Of a DNA stretch of 64,000 bases, positions 46,033 through 56,918 are shown piece after piece. Both the position numbers and the translations under genes were made by a program. Below the pieces are notes generated by a model. It made no database searches, was not told the origin of the DNA, and saw only the letters and a list, made by a program, of their open reading frames with translations. Numbering within the stretch: position 1 is the stretch's first letter; the number at the start of each line of letters is the position of its first letter. The stretch is from assembly GCF_963259705.1 (NCBI RefSeq), contig NC_081849.1, positions 54,904,093-54,968,092 of the forward strand. The letters run 5' to 3'. The DNA is from Myotis daubentonii (Eukaryota > Chordata > Mammalia > Chiroptera > Vespertilionidae).

Positions 46033-46450
46033 TCTACACTAATAAAAGAGAAATATATAAATTGGTTGTCACTGTGGTACGCCCACCAGCCAATCAGGAT
46101 GACTATGCAAATTAACCCAGCAAAGATGGCGGGTTAATTTGCATATGCAGGCATGGAGCGAAGACTGAAGGTTCTGGCCCGAGCAAAGACTGAAGATGAC
46201 TGGAGACTGAAGACAGAAGAGGCTTGGCTTCTCTGCTCTGGCCGGAGTGGAGAAGCCAAGCCTTGCTGTTGCAGCTGGAGTGGAGAAGACAAGCCTCACT
46301 GCGGCCAGAGCAGAGAAGCCTAACCTCAAGGCTTGGCTTCTCTGCTGCAGCCAGACCAGAGGCTGGGTCCCAGGTGCCAGAGAAAAACTGGTGCCAGCAG
46401 CCAGGGGAAGGAAGGCCTATTGCGCGAATCTTTGTCCAATGGGCCTGTAG
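46033..46450 (+). mobile_element. Helitron, first of an abutting pair
   Basis: Starts TCTACACTAATAAAAGAGAA and ends ...GGGCCTGTAG, a one-base variant of CTAG. The 5' region has CCAATCAGG, then a perfect 15-bp inverted repeat (46104-46118 and 46131-46145) around 'agcaaagatggc'. The interior has repeated 'gagcaaagactgaag' and 'ggcttggcttctctgctc' motifs with inverse copies. The second Helitron begins at the next base. Confidence 0.88.
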
Positions 46451-46778
46451 TCTATAATAATAAAAGGCTAATATGCAAATGGTCATGTTGCCCTCACTCC
46501 GTAAGGACCGATCAGCAGGAGGCTGCATGTGCAGCAGGCGTGGGTGGGCAGGGCTGCATGCACGCAAGGCCGGGAGACATGAGGCTGCGTCCCCCACCTG
46601 GTGCGGCTTGATGGGGGGTGTGAGGCTGTGTCCCCCACCTGGTGTGGCTTGATGGGGGGTGTGAGGCTGCGTTCCCCATCCAACACCAGCTGGGGTATGG
46701 AGCAAATAACAATATTAAAATATTTCTTCTAATTAATTCCCTTTTAATGTGCACAAATTTCATGCACCAGGCCACTAG
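46451..46778 (+). mobile_element. Helitron, second of an abutting pair
   Basis: Starts TCTATAATAATAAAAGGCTA at 46451 and ends CTAG (46775-46778) before T, with the hairpin GTGCACAAATTTCATGCAC. The 3' end 'cttttaatgtgcac...accaggccactag' is the same subtype as the element ending at 4759. It holds about 2.5 units of a 41-bp tandem repeat (46580-46680, 'gaggctgcgtcccccacctg' at each start). Confidence 0.9.
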
Positions 46779-48617
46779 TCTTTACTATAATGGAACTGTG
46801 ATTTATTGTATAATGTTAAGTCTAATTAGTTATAAGAATTAATTAGAAAAACTAACATATTTTATATGTTTTTTTACTGAACTCTGCTAAGACTTGAGTT
46901 CTGAATGTTTACATTCAGAACTGTCAGCATAAAATTTCAAAAAGACAAAGGCAGGATTCCCATTGACAACATCAATGATGGATGCTTGACTATATCATGA
47001 TAAAGAGGAAACCTTACATACACAATAAGATGAGATAGCATAAATAATTGTAGCTGGGTACATTTGCAAAATGAAAATTAATCATGTATGTCACGAAGGG
47101 GAGAGCCGAAGCCCTGCAAAAGTTCATATGTAAATTTTTTTGAATGTTTATTATCTCCAAGCTTATGATAACCCAAAGTTGCAGGGGAAAAAAGTGAGTA
47201 AGGAATGTGGAATATGCACGTCACAAAGAGATCTGGTTTGCCATTTACTGGTTTTGCCATATTGGGCTTTATTTCTTTTTTCCTGTTTTAAAATGAGGAT
47301 GATAAAGATTAGTTCTTGTTATATAATAGTGTACTCATGAATACTTGACTTCTTCCTACATCACCTAAGAGACCCCAATTGCAGCTCAGCTTAGAGATAT
47401 AAATTCTAAGACATGATACAGTTTAGAAAAGATGTTATATATTCATGTTGCACAAATGTTTGGAAACCAAACAATACACAGAAATACCAAAGCAACTCAG
47501 GATGCCTAGCTTGCAGAGTAGAAGACTGTTTTCAAATAGAGAGCATACAATGTGTAAAAGGCTAGGTTTATGCTGCATTTTTATAGCGTATCAAAGTCTG
47601 GAAATTACAGGGAGGAATTGTTCAGTTCATTAAAAGAAAGAAAAGTTTAATAACTGGATGACTTGGGGGAAATTAAAGAAATATCGAATTTAATGTAATT
47701 AAAAGTATTCAAGTGATAGTCTGTTGAAGATGCTATAGAATATTGCTTTAATAACTCTATATTTTTCCAGTGTATGACTGTGTCATAATTTTTTAAAATT
47801 AGACTTTATGACCAGGCATTAAGTTGTTTCCATATTACAAGCAATACTAAAATGAGCACCCTTTCAATTGTAATATTTTGATTGAAGTGCAAGATATGAT
47901 ATGCTCACACTTAAAAAAATGATACAGTCACATGTGTACTATGGAATATTCAATGTCAAATTTAACATGTTAATGAAAAGTAACAATTTGGCTTGTGACT
48001 TGGATAGAAATTGGGTTTGGGAAATGGGAGAGACATCATTTTAACATACTAAACGGTGCTGTGTGAACTTTTATACCCTTGCATGTTATTAATTTATATA
48101 TTGAATGATAGTTAATGAAAGATTGTCTGAAATGAAAGTGAAGAGAGCAACCTGCAGAGCATTGTGTATGCTGTGATCTTATTTTTATAGGAAAAAAAGG
48201 AAACTTGTGCATATGTAATTTGAAATCACTAGGGATTGGAACAAAAGGAGGAAGAACTAAAAATTAAAAGAAAAAGGAAATAATGTAATGGGGAAGACAT
48301 CAAAGTTATCTAAATTTGTTTCTAATGATCTTTCTTAATTAGCTAAAATTAAATTCAGAAGTAGGAAGTATGCAATTAATATTTTATGACATTACTTAAG
48401 ATAACAAGAATATGTGTTTCCTGTCAATTTTTTTTTATATTTTAAATTGTACTCTTTTCATCTTGTTACACATTCCACAACCCTTTTAATGTGTATCATA
48501 GTGGTTTTTAGTTTCTAAATAGTATCTGCAAAACATGTAATCAAGGAAAAAACACACAAAAAAAATCCAAACAAAATTAAACAAAGAACAAAAGTGTTTG
48601 AATTTCACAGCGTATTT
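46779..48617. other. Unassigned sequence, about 1.8 kb
   Basis: AT-rich. No recognised repeat except the second copy of the 37-bp repeat at 47362-47398. Short frames at 47140-47340 and 47445-47633 have no domain signature. Confidence 0.4.
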
Positions 48618-48633
48618 CAGATATAATATTTTT

Positions 48634-48848
48634 TTAAAAATATATTTTATTTATTTTTTACAGAGAGGAAAGGAGAGGGATAGAGAGTTAGAAACATCAA
48701 TGAGAGAGAAACATTGATCAGCTGCCTCCTGCACACTCCCTACTGGGGATGTGACTGCAACCAAGGTACATGCCCTTGACCAGAATCGAACCTGGGACCC
48801 TTGAGTCTGCAGGTCGACGCTCTATCCACTGAGCCAAACTGGTTAGAG
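48634..48848 (-). repeat. Ves SINE with target-site duplication
   Basis: Minus-orientation Ves SINE of the same subtype as the 6.3-kb copy ('gggatagagagttagaaacatc', 'tgactgcaaccaaggtacatgcccttgacc', 'gggacccttgagtctgcagg'). CAGATATAATA-TTTT lies at about 48618-48633 and CAGATATAATAATTTT at 48849-48864. Confidence 0.95.
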
Positions 48849-48864
48849 CAGATATAATAATTTT

Positions 48865-49334
48865 AAACAAATGACTAAAAATTGATGAAATTAGCAATTT
48901 CCTTGTCAGCAAAGCAAGGAATCTAAGTTTTGATTTATATGAAATTCATCTTTAAGGTAATATGGTTTTATTTAAATTTTATGTCAAAAGATTGAGAATG
49001 CTCTTTAGCTTGCAAGCTCAAGAATCATTTTCTTCTGGACTTCAATAGAAAGTAAGTGGGAAAAAATGGAGTTTTGAGTTATTCCACATGTAAGTTTATC
49101 TCTATAAGCTATTTCTAGCAAATAAAGATAAAGAGGCATTTAATCAACATTCTTTATTTTCACATGCTGATTGTATCAAGATTATTAAAATAAGATGAAG
49201 AAAATTAAAAAAAATACACAAATAGAATGGCCATCACCTGAGTCCATTGTTTGCCTAGCCCTCGCTGGGTGAAAATTCTTTGTCACCTTCCTCCATTGGG
49301 AAGTGGTGTACATTTCTGTGGCTTTGGTTCCTTC
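48865..49334. other. Unassigned sequence
   Basis: Nothing recognised. Confidence 0.45.
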
Positions 49335-49342
49335 CTCTAGAC

Positions 49343-49553
49343 CGGTGGTCGGCAAACCACGGCTCGCGAGCCACATGTGGCTCTTTGGTCCCTTGAGTGT
49401 GGCTCTTCCACAAAATACCAACTTCTGCGCATGGGCCACGAAGTTTCAATCGCAGTGTACGTGCACACCCACACGTGGTATTTTGTGGAAGAGCCACACT
49501 CAAGGGGCCAAAAAGCCTCATGTGGCTCGCGAGCCATGGTTTGCCGACCACTG
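49343..49553. mobile_element. Fold-back hAT MITE (GGTCGGCAAAC family)
   Basis: Ends CGGTGGTCGGCAAAC and GTTTGCCGACCACTG. Inverted similarity extends inwards through 'ggctcgcgagccacatg' and 'gagtgtggctcttccacaaaatacca', about 75 bp per arm, so most of the 211 bp could form one hairpin. CTCTAGAC precedes it and GTCTAGAC follows after one extra base, a probable 8-bp duplication. No coding capacity. Confidence 0.9.
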
Positions 49554-49562
49554 CGTCTAGAC

Positions 49563-49870
49563 CAGTGGTTCTCAACCTTCCTAATGCCACGACCCTTTAA
49601 TACAGTTCCTCATGTTGTGGTGACCCCCAACCATAAAATTATTTTCATTGCTACTTCATAACTGTAATTTTGCTACTGTTATGAATAATAATGTAAATAT
49701 CTGATATGCGGGATGTATTTTCATTGTTACAAATTGAACATAGTTAAAGCATAGTGATTAATCACAAAAACAATATGTAATTATATATGTGTTTTCCGAT
49801 GGTCTTAAGCGACCCTTGTGAAAGGGTTGTTCGACCCCCAAAGGGGTCGCGACTCACAGGTTGAGCACTG
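49563..49870. mobile_element. SPIN-like hAT element
   Basis: Starts CAGTGGTTCTCAACCTTCC and ends 'ggtcgcgactcacaggttgagcactg'. It contains 'cagttcctcatgttgtggtg', 'ataaaattattttcattgct' and 'gtaaatatctgatatgcggg', with 'gaaagggttgttcgaccccc' at the other end. At 308 bp it is longer than the 43.2-kb copy and inverted relative to it. It starts nine bases after the neighbouring hAT element. Confidence 0.93.
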
Positions 49871-50255
49871 CTGCTCTACTCTTAGCTTTATGCTCTGAGT
49901 CGTCCTTCCTTCCCCATAATAAAGGGCTCATGCTTGCTGCTGAGTAGCCTCATTCTGCATCATTCTCACGAAGGTTGAGCACACTGTCTGTCTCTCTCCA
50001 CTGAGGCGTCCTCTGTCAAAGAATGACAGCTCTCAGTGTTTCAATAGTGAAAAGCCCACTACCTTCTGCTCACAACTGGGATCATTCTTTACGGTGTCCT
50101 AGGAGTAGCTCTTGGTATACCAGGAAGCGCGTTTTCGTGGCCAGCACGCAGGGCAGAAGAGATCTGTCTCAGTGGTGCTAGATGATATTTACACCCTTTG
50201 CTCTGTGAACACTTTCCCCTTTCTTGGCATTGGTCCTCTGAAGATTTCTTTCTTT
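49871..50255. other. Unassigned sequence
   Basis: No repeat or exon recognised. Confidence 0.45.
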
Positions 50256-50491
50256 TTTTCTTTTTTAATCCTCACTCGAGGATGTGCTTTTATGGATTTT
50301 AGAAAGAGAAGAAGGGAGAGAGAGCGAGCAAGAAACACTGAAGCCAGAGAGAAACATCCATCAGCTGTTTCTCTCCTGGATGCACCCCCAACCAGGGATC
50401 AAACTTGTAGATGCTCTGATCCAGGAGTCTAACCCGTGACCTTCGGCACATGGGATGATGCTCCAACCAACTGAGCCACACTGGCCAGGGC
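50256..50491 (-). repeat. Ves-related SINE, 'cctcactcgaggat' subtype
   Basis: Minus orientation, with tail-side 'aatcctcactcgaggatgtg', 'gaaagagaagaagggagaga', 'aaacatccatcagctg', then 'gatgatgctccaaccaactgagccacactggccagggc'. The same tail as the 38.6-kb copy indicates a distinct subfamily from the classic Ves copies. Confidence 0.9.
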
Positions 50492-51639
50492 TGGAGACGT
50501 CTTTCTGATGGTAGCCACTATTTTCCTCAGACAATACCAATGAAAGTAATAATATTAAAACAGAACTATAACCACAAAACAGAAAAAGGCCTTCTTTCCA
50601 TTCAGCTATTTTGTTAGTTCACCAATAGGAGTAAAATTTGGTCACAATACTTTTCACCAAAAGCAAAGATTATATTTTTACCCAACTTGACAGTCAAATA
50701 TAAAGAACCTTTCATGTACTGACTGCTCTTCCAGCCATAGGTCAGAATAGACACACAATTCTGACCTCCCAGAAGACACGTATGAGCTTTTCTAACCCCT
50801 GTCCACTTAAATCTAAAGTCCACAGCAGCTTTCAAATCTTACGCCTTAGAGTTGAATGAAAATCTCTGAAGGTGGAAAAATAAACTGGTTGGGGATAACT
50901 TGAATTTTGACAGTGAAAGTAGCCTTCACATCCATTTCCCTGGAACAGCATTTCTGCAAAAGAACACACATGCTCACAGATAATTACTGAGAAGTCTGGT
51001 CTTTAATAAGGCACTTATCTTGTTCTCAGAAATGTGTCAATTACAGGTCAGGTGACTCGGTGGAGAAGTATGAATCACTTCTTACATACAATCTTTCCTT
51101 TAGAGCCCACATTTCCATCACTTGCCTAGATCTATTTCAGCATTTTTGTACTATTCATAAAAATACAAGTGGCTCCTATTTGTCCTTGAGAAGATAAAAT
51201 TTGTGTTGCAATAAATAGAAATGATTGTCCGCAATAGGCAGTCTTGCTGTTCTTTCAACAATAGTGTTCTGACCAAGGGATTGCTACATTATTTAAAGGT
51301 ATCTCTTTTCTGATGTATCTGTCCTTTAGGCAGAACCTTCTCAAAGACTGGAAAATTATGACTAAAATTATATATTCTGTGACAGAAAGCATAATTTTGA
51401 ATCTTTTTCAAGTAAGGAGACTATAAAACACTTAGCTACACTTCTATGTAGAGGTCCTGTCAAAATGTCAGTATTCACTCCATTCCCTTCATCTTGGTTG
51501 AAACTGGAAATTTGTCTTTTCCAATGGTAATTTAGAAAAAAAAATCAAAATATTTTCTGTAGTTTAGGGGAAACTTTTGAACACAGCGTCCGAGGTAGTT
51601 TATACTGTGTCAAGCTGAAATTATGCTTCTTGGAAGCCC
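50492..51639. other. Unassigned sequence, about 1.1 kb
   Basis: No recognised repeat or exon. Confidence 0.4.
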
Positions 51640-52085
51640 CCTTCCTTCTGTGACCCTGGGTTAGAATTGAACAAAGGAGGAAGCCGTGTGGCTGGTGCAA
51701 GGGAAGCAGGAGCCGTTGCTATCTAAAAGCTAGTGTGGTGAGATGCGCCATAAACACAGATATGATGGCAGGTTCTGGCTTGTGCTCACTGTCATCCTGA
51801 CCACTGACACTGAGGACCAGCCAGGGCCTCCAGCCCCATTACCAAACTTTTGGCTCCGGAGCAATAGAAGCAGTAACTACCCAAAGGCAGCAGCTTTCCA
51901 TCGGCGTCTCCACCATCAGTGTTTTGTGGTGCCACATCCACAGCTTGAAATGCCTACTTCCCAGATTCTCCTGCGATCTCCAGCTTGTCTACTGGCTCCA
52001 CGCGTTGGTAGTTGCCAGCTCAGATAGCAATGCTGTTTGTGGATAAATAAAATCCTTGAGAGCTTGCAGAAGGGGTTCACCTAAG
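51640..52085 (+). other. GC-richer segment ending in AATAAA, unassigned
   Basis: A local GC rise with a 94-codon plus-strand frame (51743-52027), then 'gtttgtggataaataaaatccttgag'. The AATAAA and composition could mark an old LTR or other retroelement 3' end. I found no terminal repeats, duplication or recognisable protein. Confidence 0.25.
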
Positions 52086-52190
52086 GAATATTAGGAGAAT
52101 CTCAGTGTAGCAATAATTGATTTTAATTAGTAAGAGTTGGTGAATATTTATCTAGAACTATATCAACTACTAACCAATGTGATGAGGAAT

Positions 52191-52236
52191 TAAATTTTAA
52201 TTTTAGGTAATTTTAATTTACCTAAAATTAAATTTA
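52191..52236. repeat. AT-rich hairpin (perfect-looking inverted repeat)
   Basis: Left arm AAATTTTAATTTTAGGTAA and right arm TTACCTAAAATTAAATTT flank a short loop, with one base of slippage in the arms. No TA or 8-bp flanking duplication was seen, so it is not assigned to a transposon. Confidence 0.7.
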
Positions 52237-52383
52237 AAAACTGAAGTAGTGTAAAATATTTTTCTATTAAACACAGCTATATTGTTTTGATAGAACTGCA
52301 TTTTAATTGAACCATTGCATTGTGTACGTTGCTGTTTTATTGGTATGTGCATCTAGTCGCTGTCAATGGACTGGCTTTCTTTT

Positions 52384-52599
52384 TTAAAATATGTTTTTAC
52401 TGAGGTTTTTTTTAAGAGAGAGAGAGAGGAAGGGAGAAGGCGAGAAGCATCCCTGTGAGAGAGAAACATCCACTGCCTCCTGCATACCCCCTACTGAGGA
52501 TCAAGCCTGAAACCTGGGCATGTACCCTCACCAGGAAACCAACCTCTGAGCCTCTGGTGCATGAGTCAGCAATCAACCAGCTGAGCCACTCTGGCCCCA
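52384..52599 (-). repeat. Ves-related SINE
   Basis: Minus orientation: 'tgtttttactgaggtttttt', 'gagagagagaggaagggaga', 'gagagaaacatccactgcct', 'ctgaaacctgggcatgtacc' and 'caaccagctgagccactctggcc'. Moderately diverged. Confidence 0.9.
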
Positions 52600-53359
52600 G
52601 GCAGACACTTTTTTCTATACATCAGTGTAAAATTGTGGCATGTTTACTTGATATGTTATGCAGTAAAATCTATATAATTTGTAATTGAAATGAAATACTA
52701 ATTGTTATTTTAGTTATAATTGAGTTGTTATTTTAGTTATAAAGTAAGTACAAAGACATTTTTAAATTTGAAATGAAGTCTTGCTGCTGATGCAGCACTG
52801 AATGGAGACACCACTACCAGGATAGTAAAGAGAGAAAAGAGATTAGAAGATGAAATGTTACAAATGTCATGATGAATGGCAACTGCAAAAACTAAGACAT
52901 AATAAACCAAAAAAGCTGTTCTATTTCTGTGTAAAATGATGTTAAAATATAAAGTGGACAGTAAAAAAAGACATTTTCAACAAATTCATAGTAAATTTGA
53001 CATTTTATTGCAACAAAAAGAATCAATGAAATGAGACACTTGAAATAAAAATTAAAATAGAATAAAAATAAATCAGGTGAAGTGAGAATTAAATGTATAA
53101 CAAAAGTCTTAAAATGATTTTTAACAGGATTTGAGCTTGTAAATGACTTGAATTTTTGTATATAAAAAAAAAACTTTTAGATTGAGAGATGGCAAAAAGC
53201 AATGACTAATCTTACCTTTTTGTCATTATCTTTTAATCTATCAGACAATTAAAATTTACATATATCACTTGCATTATGTTTCTATTGGATAGTGCTGATC
53301 TAAAAAGTACATAAAAACTTGAGTTAAAGTCTCATTCAAAAAAGTCTGAGAGGTTAACT
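52600..53359. other. Unassigned AT-rich sequence
   Basis: Very AT-rich. Nothing recognised. Confidence 0.45.
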
Positions 53360-53550
53360 CTGGCCTGATGACTCCATTGGTTGGAGTGTTGTCCCATACA
53401 CCAAAAGGTTGCAGGTTTGATTCCCAGTCAGGGCACATACCTAAGTTGTGGGTTTGATTCCAGGTTGGGTCATATACTGGTGGCAACCTATTGATGTCTC
53501 TGTCACTCACTCTCTGTGTGTCTCTCTAAAATAAATAAAAAAACCAAAAC
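53360..53550 (+). repeat. Ves-related SINE, sense
   Basis: 'tctggcctgatgactccattggttggagtgttgtcccatacaccaaaaggttgcaggtttgattcccagtcagggcacatacctaagttgtgggttt' is the tRNA-like head plus body, ending in TCTCTCTAAAATAAATAAAAAAA. An older sense copy that looks full length. Confidence 0.9.
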
Positions 53551-54989
53551 AATAAAAACATTCTGGTGGAGGATGAAAAAAAATCTGAGAGGCTAACAAG
53601 GCATAATTTCAACCTTCCAGATCTTTCCATCTCTAGGGGATCTTTGCAAAGTATATTTTAGGTTTTGCTATGTAGTTCATAAGTAGTTGATGTTTTGCTG
53701 TTACTATTACTGGTTACTTGTGCCTGTCTGCACTACTAAATACTCATACATTAAATAATATTTCTACATAAACTTAGAAAATTAAAAAATAACATTTTTA
53801 CAACCATATACTGTCATTAGCACATTAACAGCTTTTCTTTAATCGCCCAAATTTTCTTTCAAAGTAAATAAAAACATACATGAAAAGGACACTGTTGCAC
53901 GATTAGAAATAAAGACTTACCAAGCACAGCTAACATAACATCATGTCATTTAAAAAGTTGAGAAACAAGGTATTGCCAGTGAATATCGGCTTTTACGGGT
54001 ATCAAGAATAAATACTTAAAGGTGGATAGAGTACACAAAGGCAGATATCAGCATGCCCTCATTATTTGGAAGTGGTTCTTGAAAGCCATATTGCTTATAT
54101 TTAATTTTATTCAGGGTAATATTTGATAGAACATTTTAGTAACATTGCTGTACTTGAACTATGAATTTTGAGTTTAATAAACTCCTACCCCATTTAAGAA
54201 CCAATCTCAGAATTTTCTTCTGCTTTGATTTCATTGGTGTCATTGATAACCATATTGTGTCATTTCTGGAATGAATTTCTTCCACAAATAATACGTAGGC
54301 AATGTCCTTGCAAAATATATTGTGCTCTACCAATCTAAAGATTGGGTTACCAGGCTGGGCAGCCAACATCGTTTAATGACTAAATAAACACGCTGTGGAC
54401 ACTTAGACCTGCTCAGCTCCTTCTGGCAATTTCAAGCACTTTAATTTTGCCGGAGATGTGACCTGATGTTTTAAGGAGCAGGCAGCAAGTGTCCTTAATA
54501 TTTGTAGATAATGATTCCAGCTGGAGATGCCTATCACCTGGGTTGACATTTAATATCTTTGGAAAAGAGGAATAAAAGAAAAAAAAAGCCAAACTTTATC
54601 ATTTTTTTTTGAAAATATGTATCAACTTGAAAGAACCTTAGGTTTAAGAAAAACACACAGAGAGAAAAATCTTCAGATAAAAATAAATTGCTGCCTAAAC
54701 AGATTTTAGGAGCCCAGAAGTTGGAAGGGGCCTCCTCAGGCAAAGCCTGATTCAGAGATAGTTTTGATTTCTGTGTCTGATTCAGAATCTAGGCATCCTA
54801 TGGGTAGAGTTTGTGTGGCGGATTGCAATTGGTCAAGGCATTTATCAGCAAATTAAAATGTATCCCACAGGGACAATTTTTTTGCCTTTCTTCCTCTCAT
54901 CTCATACTCCTGACCTGGTGAGGTAGCAGAGGGAATTTGAAAAGGGCAGGCCATTCAGATTATATATTTATGCTACTTGGCTAAAAATC
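53551..54989. other. Unassigned sequence, about 1.4 kb
   Basis: AT-rich. The minus-strand frames at 54136-54369 and 54534-54743 have no domain signature. Confidence 0.4.
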
Positions 54990-55330
54990 AAGCTGTGGAG
55001 TGTGAAGGAGCGGTGACTTGCAGAATGGCAGAGCAAGGTACTTGATGGACCCTCTCCCCTGCGAAACACAAATTTATCTGGTTAAAATGACAAATGGAAC
55101 AATCATTTAAAGTCTCTGGAAATTGTCCTACGGACATAGAGCTATTAGAAAAAAACATTCATTCACAGAAATATACTCAGTAAGAGCAATGAGAACCTGT
55201 GGCAGTTGAGTCACACCTGCTTCCTTAAGCCCTTGCCTCCCGCCCCAGCTGCATGGTACAGAAGCTATATCCCCGCTTACCTGGGCAGCTGCAGACAGAA
55301 GAGAGGGGTCCCCTCACCTGAGCCCAGTCT
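54990..55330 (+). repeat. Possible old L1-related 5' fragment
   Basis: 'gcagaatggcagagcaaggtacttgatggaccctctcccctgcgaaacacaaatttatctgg' resembles L1/HAL1 5' regions (ATGGCGGA...CCTCC-GGAAACACA-AATTTA...), followed by a CT-rich segment. Low certainty. Confidence 0.3.
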
Positions 55331-55829
55331 GGGGCTACTGCTTCCATTGCTTACTCTCATTTCAGCCCCTTGTTGCAGAAGCTCTCAGGCGTTTTACTCC
55401 CTTTTCAGAAACAGACTCTACGATAGTGTTCAACATTTACACACCACTTTGCATGTAAATTACTTTCCTTTTAATCACCAGTTATCTCCCATAACAACCA
55501 TGATCAGGATCAGTGTTTATGAAATGCCCACTGGTGCTCCCCTTGCTGTCGGGCTCAAGGGCTCAGTCTGTTAAGAGGAAGAAACAGTCATGCTCTGCAG
55601 ATGTTTGTTCAGCACGCCAAGGTCACAAAACAGTCTGTGGCAAATCCTGGGATTCGGACACAGTTTTCTCATTTCAACTATCCAGTGGCCCTATCGCCCG
55701 CACAGCTTCCCGAGGAAATGACAAGTAAAAAGTGTTGCTCTACATCTCATGTTCCTAATGTGTTTGCTGAGGTCTGCATGTGCCAGCAAATTTCAAGGGG
55801 CACAGTTCTATAGTTAAAGTCATGCCATC
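55331..55829. other. Mostly unassigned; possible MIR remnant
   Basis: 'ccaaggtcacaaaacagtctgtggcaaatcctgggattcggacacag' near 55618-55665 resembles the antisense MIR head. The rest, including a 122-codon frame ending at 55574, is not recognised. Confidence 0.35.
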
Positions 55830-55837
55830 CCCTAGGC

Positions 55838-56032
55838 CCGTGGTCGGCAAACTGCGGCTCGCAAGCCACATGCGGCTCTTTGGCCCCTTCAGTGTGGCTC
55901 TTCCACAAAATACCACATGCGGGCGTGCACGTACAGTGCAACTGAAACTTCGTGGCCCATGCGCAGAAGTTGGTATTTTGTGGAAGAGCCACAGTGAAGA
56001 GTGGCTCGCGAGCCACAGTTTGCCGTCCACAG
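55838..56032. mobile_element. Fold-back hAT MITE (GGTCGGCAAAC family)
   Basis: Starts CCGTGGTCGGCAAACTGCGG and ends 'cgagccacagtttgccgtccacag'. Both arms carry GAGCCACA(T/C) and 'gtggctcttccacaaaatacca', as in the 49.3-kb copy. CCTAGGC lies on both sides (55831-55837 and 56033-56039), supporting an intact hAT insertion. The right arm is partly deleted. 195 bp, non-coding. Confidence 0.91.
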
Positions 56033-56040
56033 CCTAGGCT

Positions 56041-56873
56041 TACGTTCTAACCACTTGGCCATCTGGAGTCCTAAATTCCCTTTCATGCTGTTCTGATCTT
56101 TCCTCCTTTCATTTCTATGCTATGTGGTTGGCTCTTCTAATTATCACTTGAGCAAAGCATGTAAACATTACTTTTATTTTTTGGCCATTAACTATCAAAG
56201 CTTATGATTTACTCTGCAAACCTGATTTTTACGGAGTGATTTAATGCTGAACCAGTCTTGAAACAGCTGTTGTAAGGACATTTCCTATTTCTGTAAATCA
56301 TGACTCTTTCAAAAGGAGGGTCATTTTTTTTTCTTTAGAGACAGAGGAAAAGGGCAGGTGTGGAACTTTGTGAGCAATGAAGAGAGTTCTTTCATCTCTA
56401 TTTGTAAGATGATCAGAAGAGACAGAAATAAAATCGTTCATACTAAGCACGTTGTTTCCTTGATTGCACTGAAAATGCACATTGCATTTCCAAAGCTCAC
56501 CCTGAGGATGTAATGACCACATCTCCATGGTGCCTGCTTTATCCTATTAACACTTCCCCCTTGTCTCTCCCCCAACATGTGCACGCCACACAAAGCTTCA
56601 TGTAAGATGCAAAATTGCTTAGGTTTTTAAAAACAATCTGAATAAGTACTTTTAAAAAAGTTTCAAACTTACTTTTTGTGAACTAACACATAGATGTTAC
56701 ATTTTGAAAGTAACAAGTGGGAGCCTTTCCTGCTTAATTAAGATTCAGATTAGGTCAACACCATACCAATAATCCAAAATTTCAGTGCATCCATAGTTTA
56801 TTTTAAGAAACCTCTTTGAGAAGATTTCTTTGAAGACCGTGAACCATGTAAGTCAACCTTTCCCTAGAGATAC

Positions 56874-56874
<1 letters not shown>
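56041..56874. other. Unassigned sequence
   Basis: No recognised feature. Confidence 0.45.

Positions 56875-56914
<40 letters not shown>
56875..56914. repeat. (TG)n microsatellite
   Basis: About 19 TG units. Confidence 0.98.

Positions 56915-56918
<4 letters not shown>

Noticed and set aside
46112..46705. Minus-strand open frame of 197 codons
   Set aside because: It spans the junction of two abutting plus-strand Helitrons and their tandem repeats. There is no domain, and codons are imposed by the repeats.
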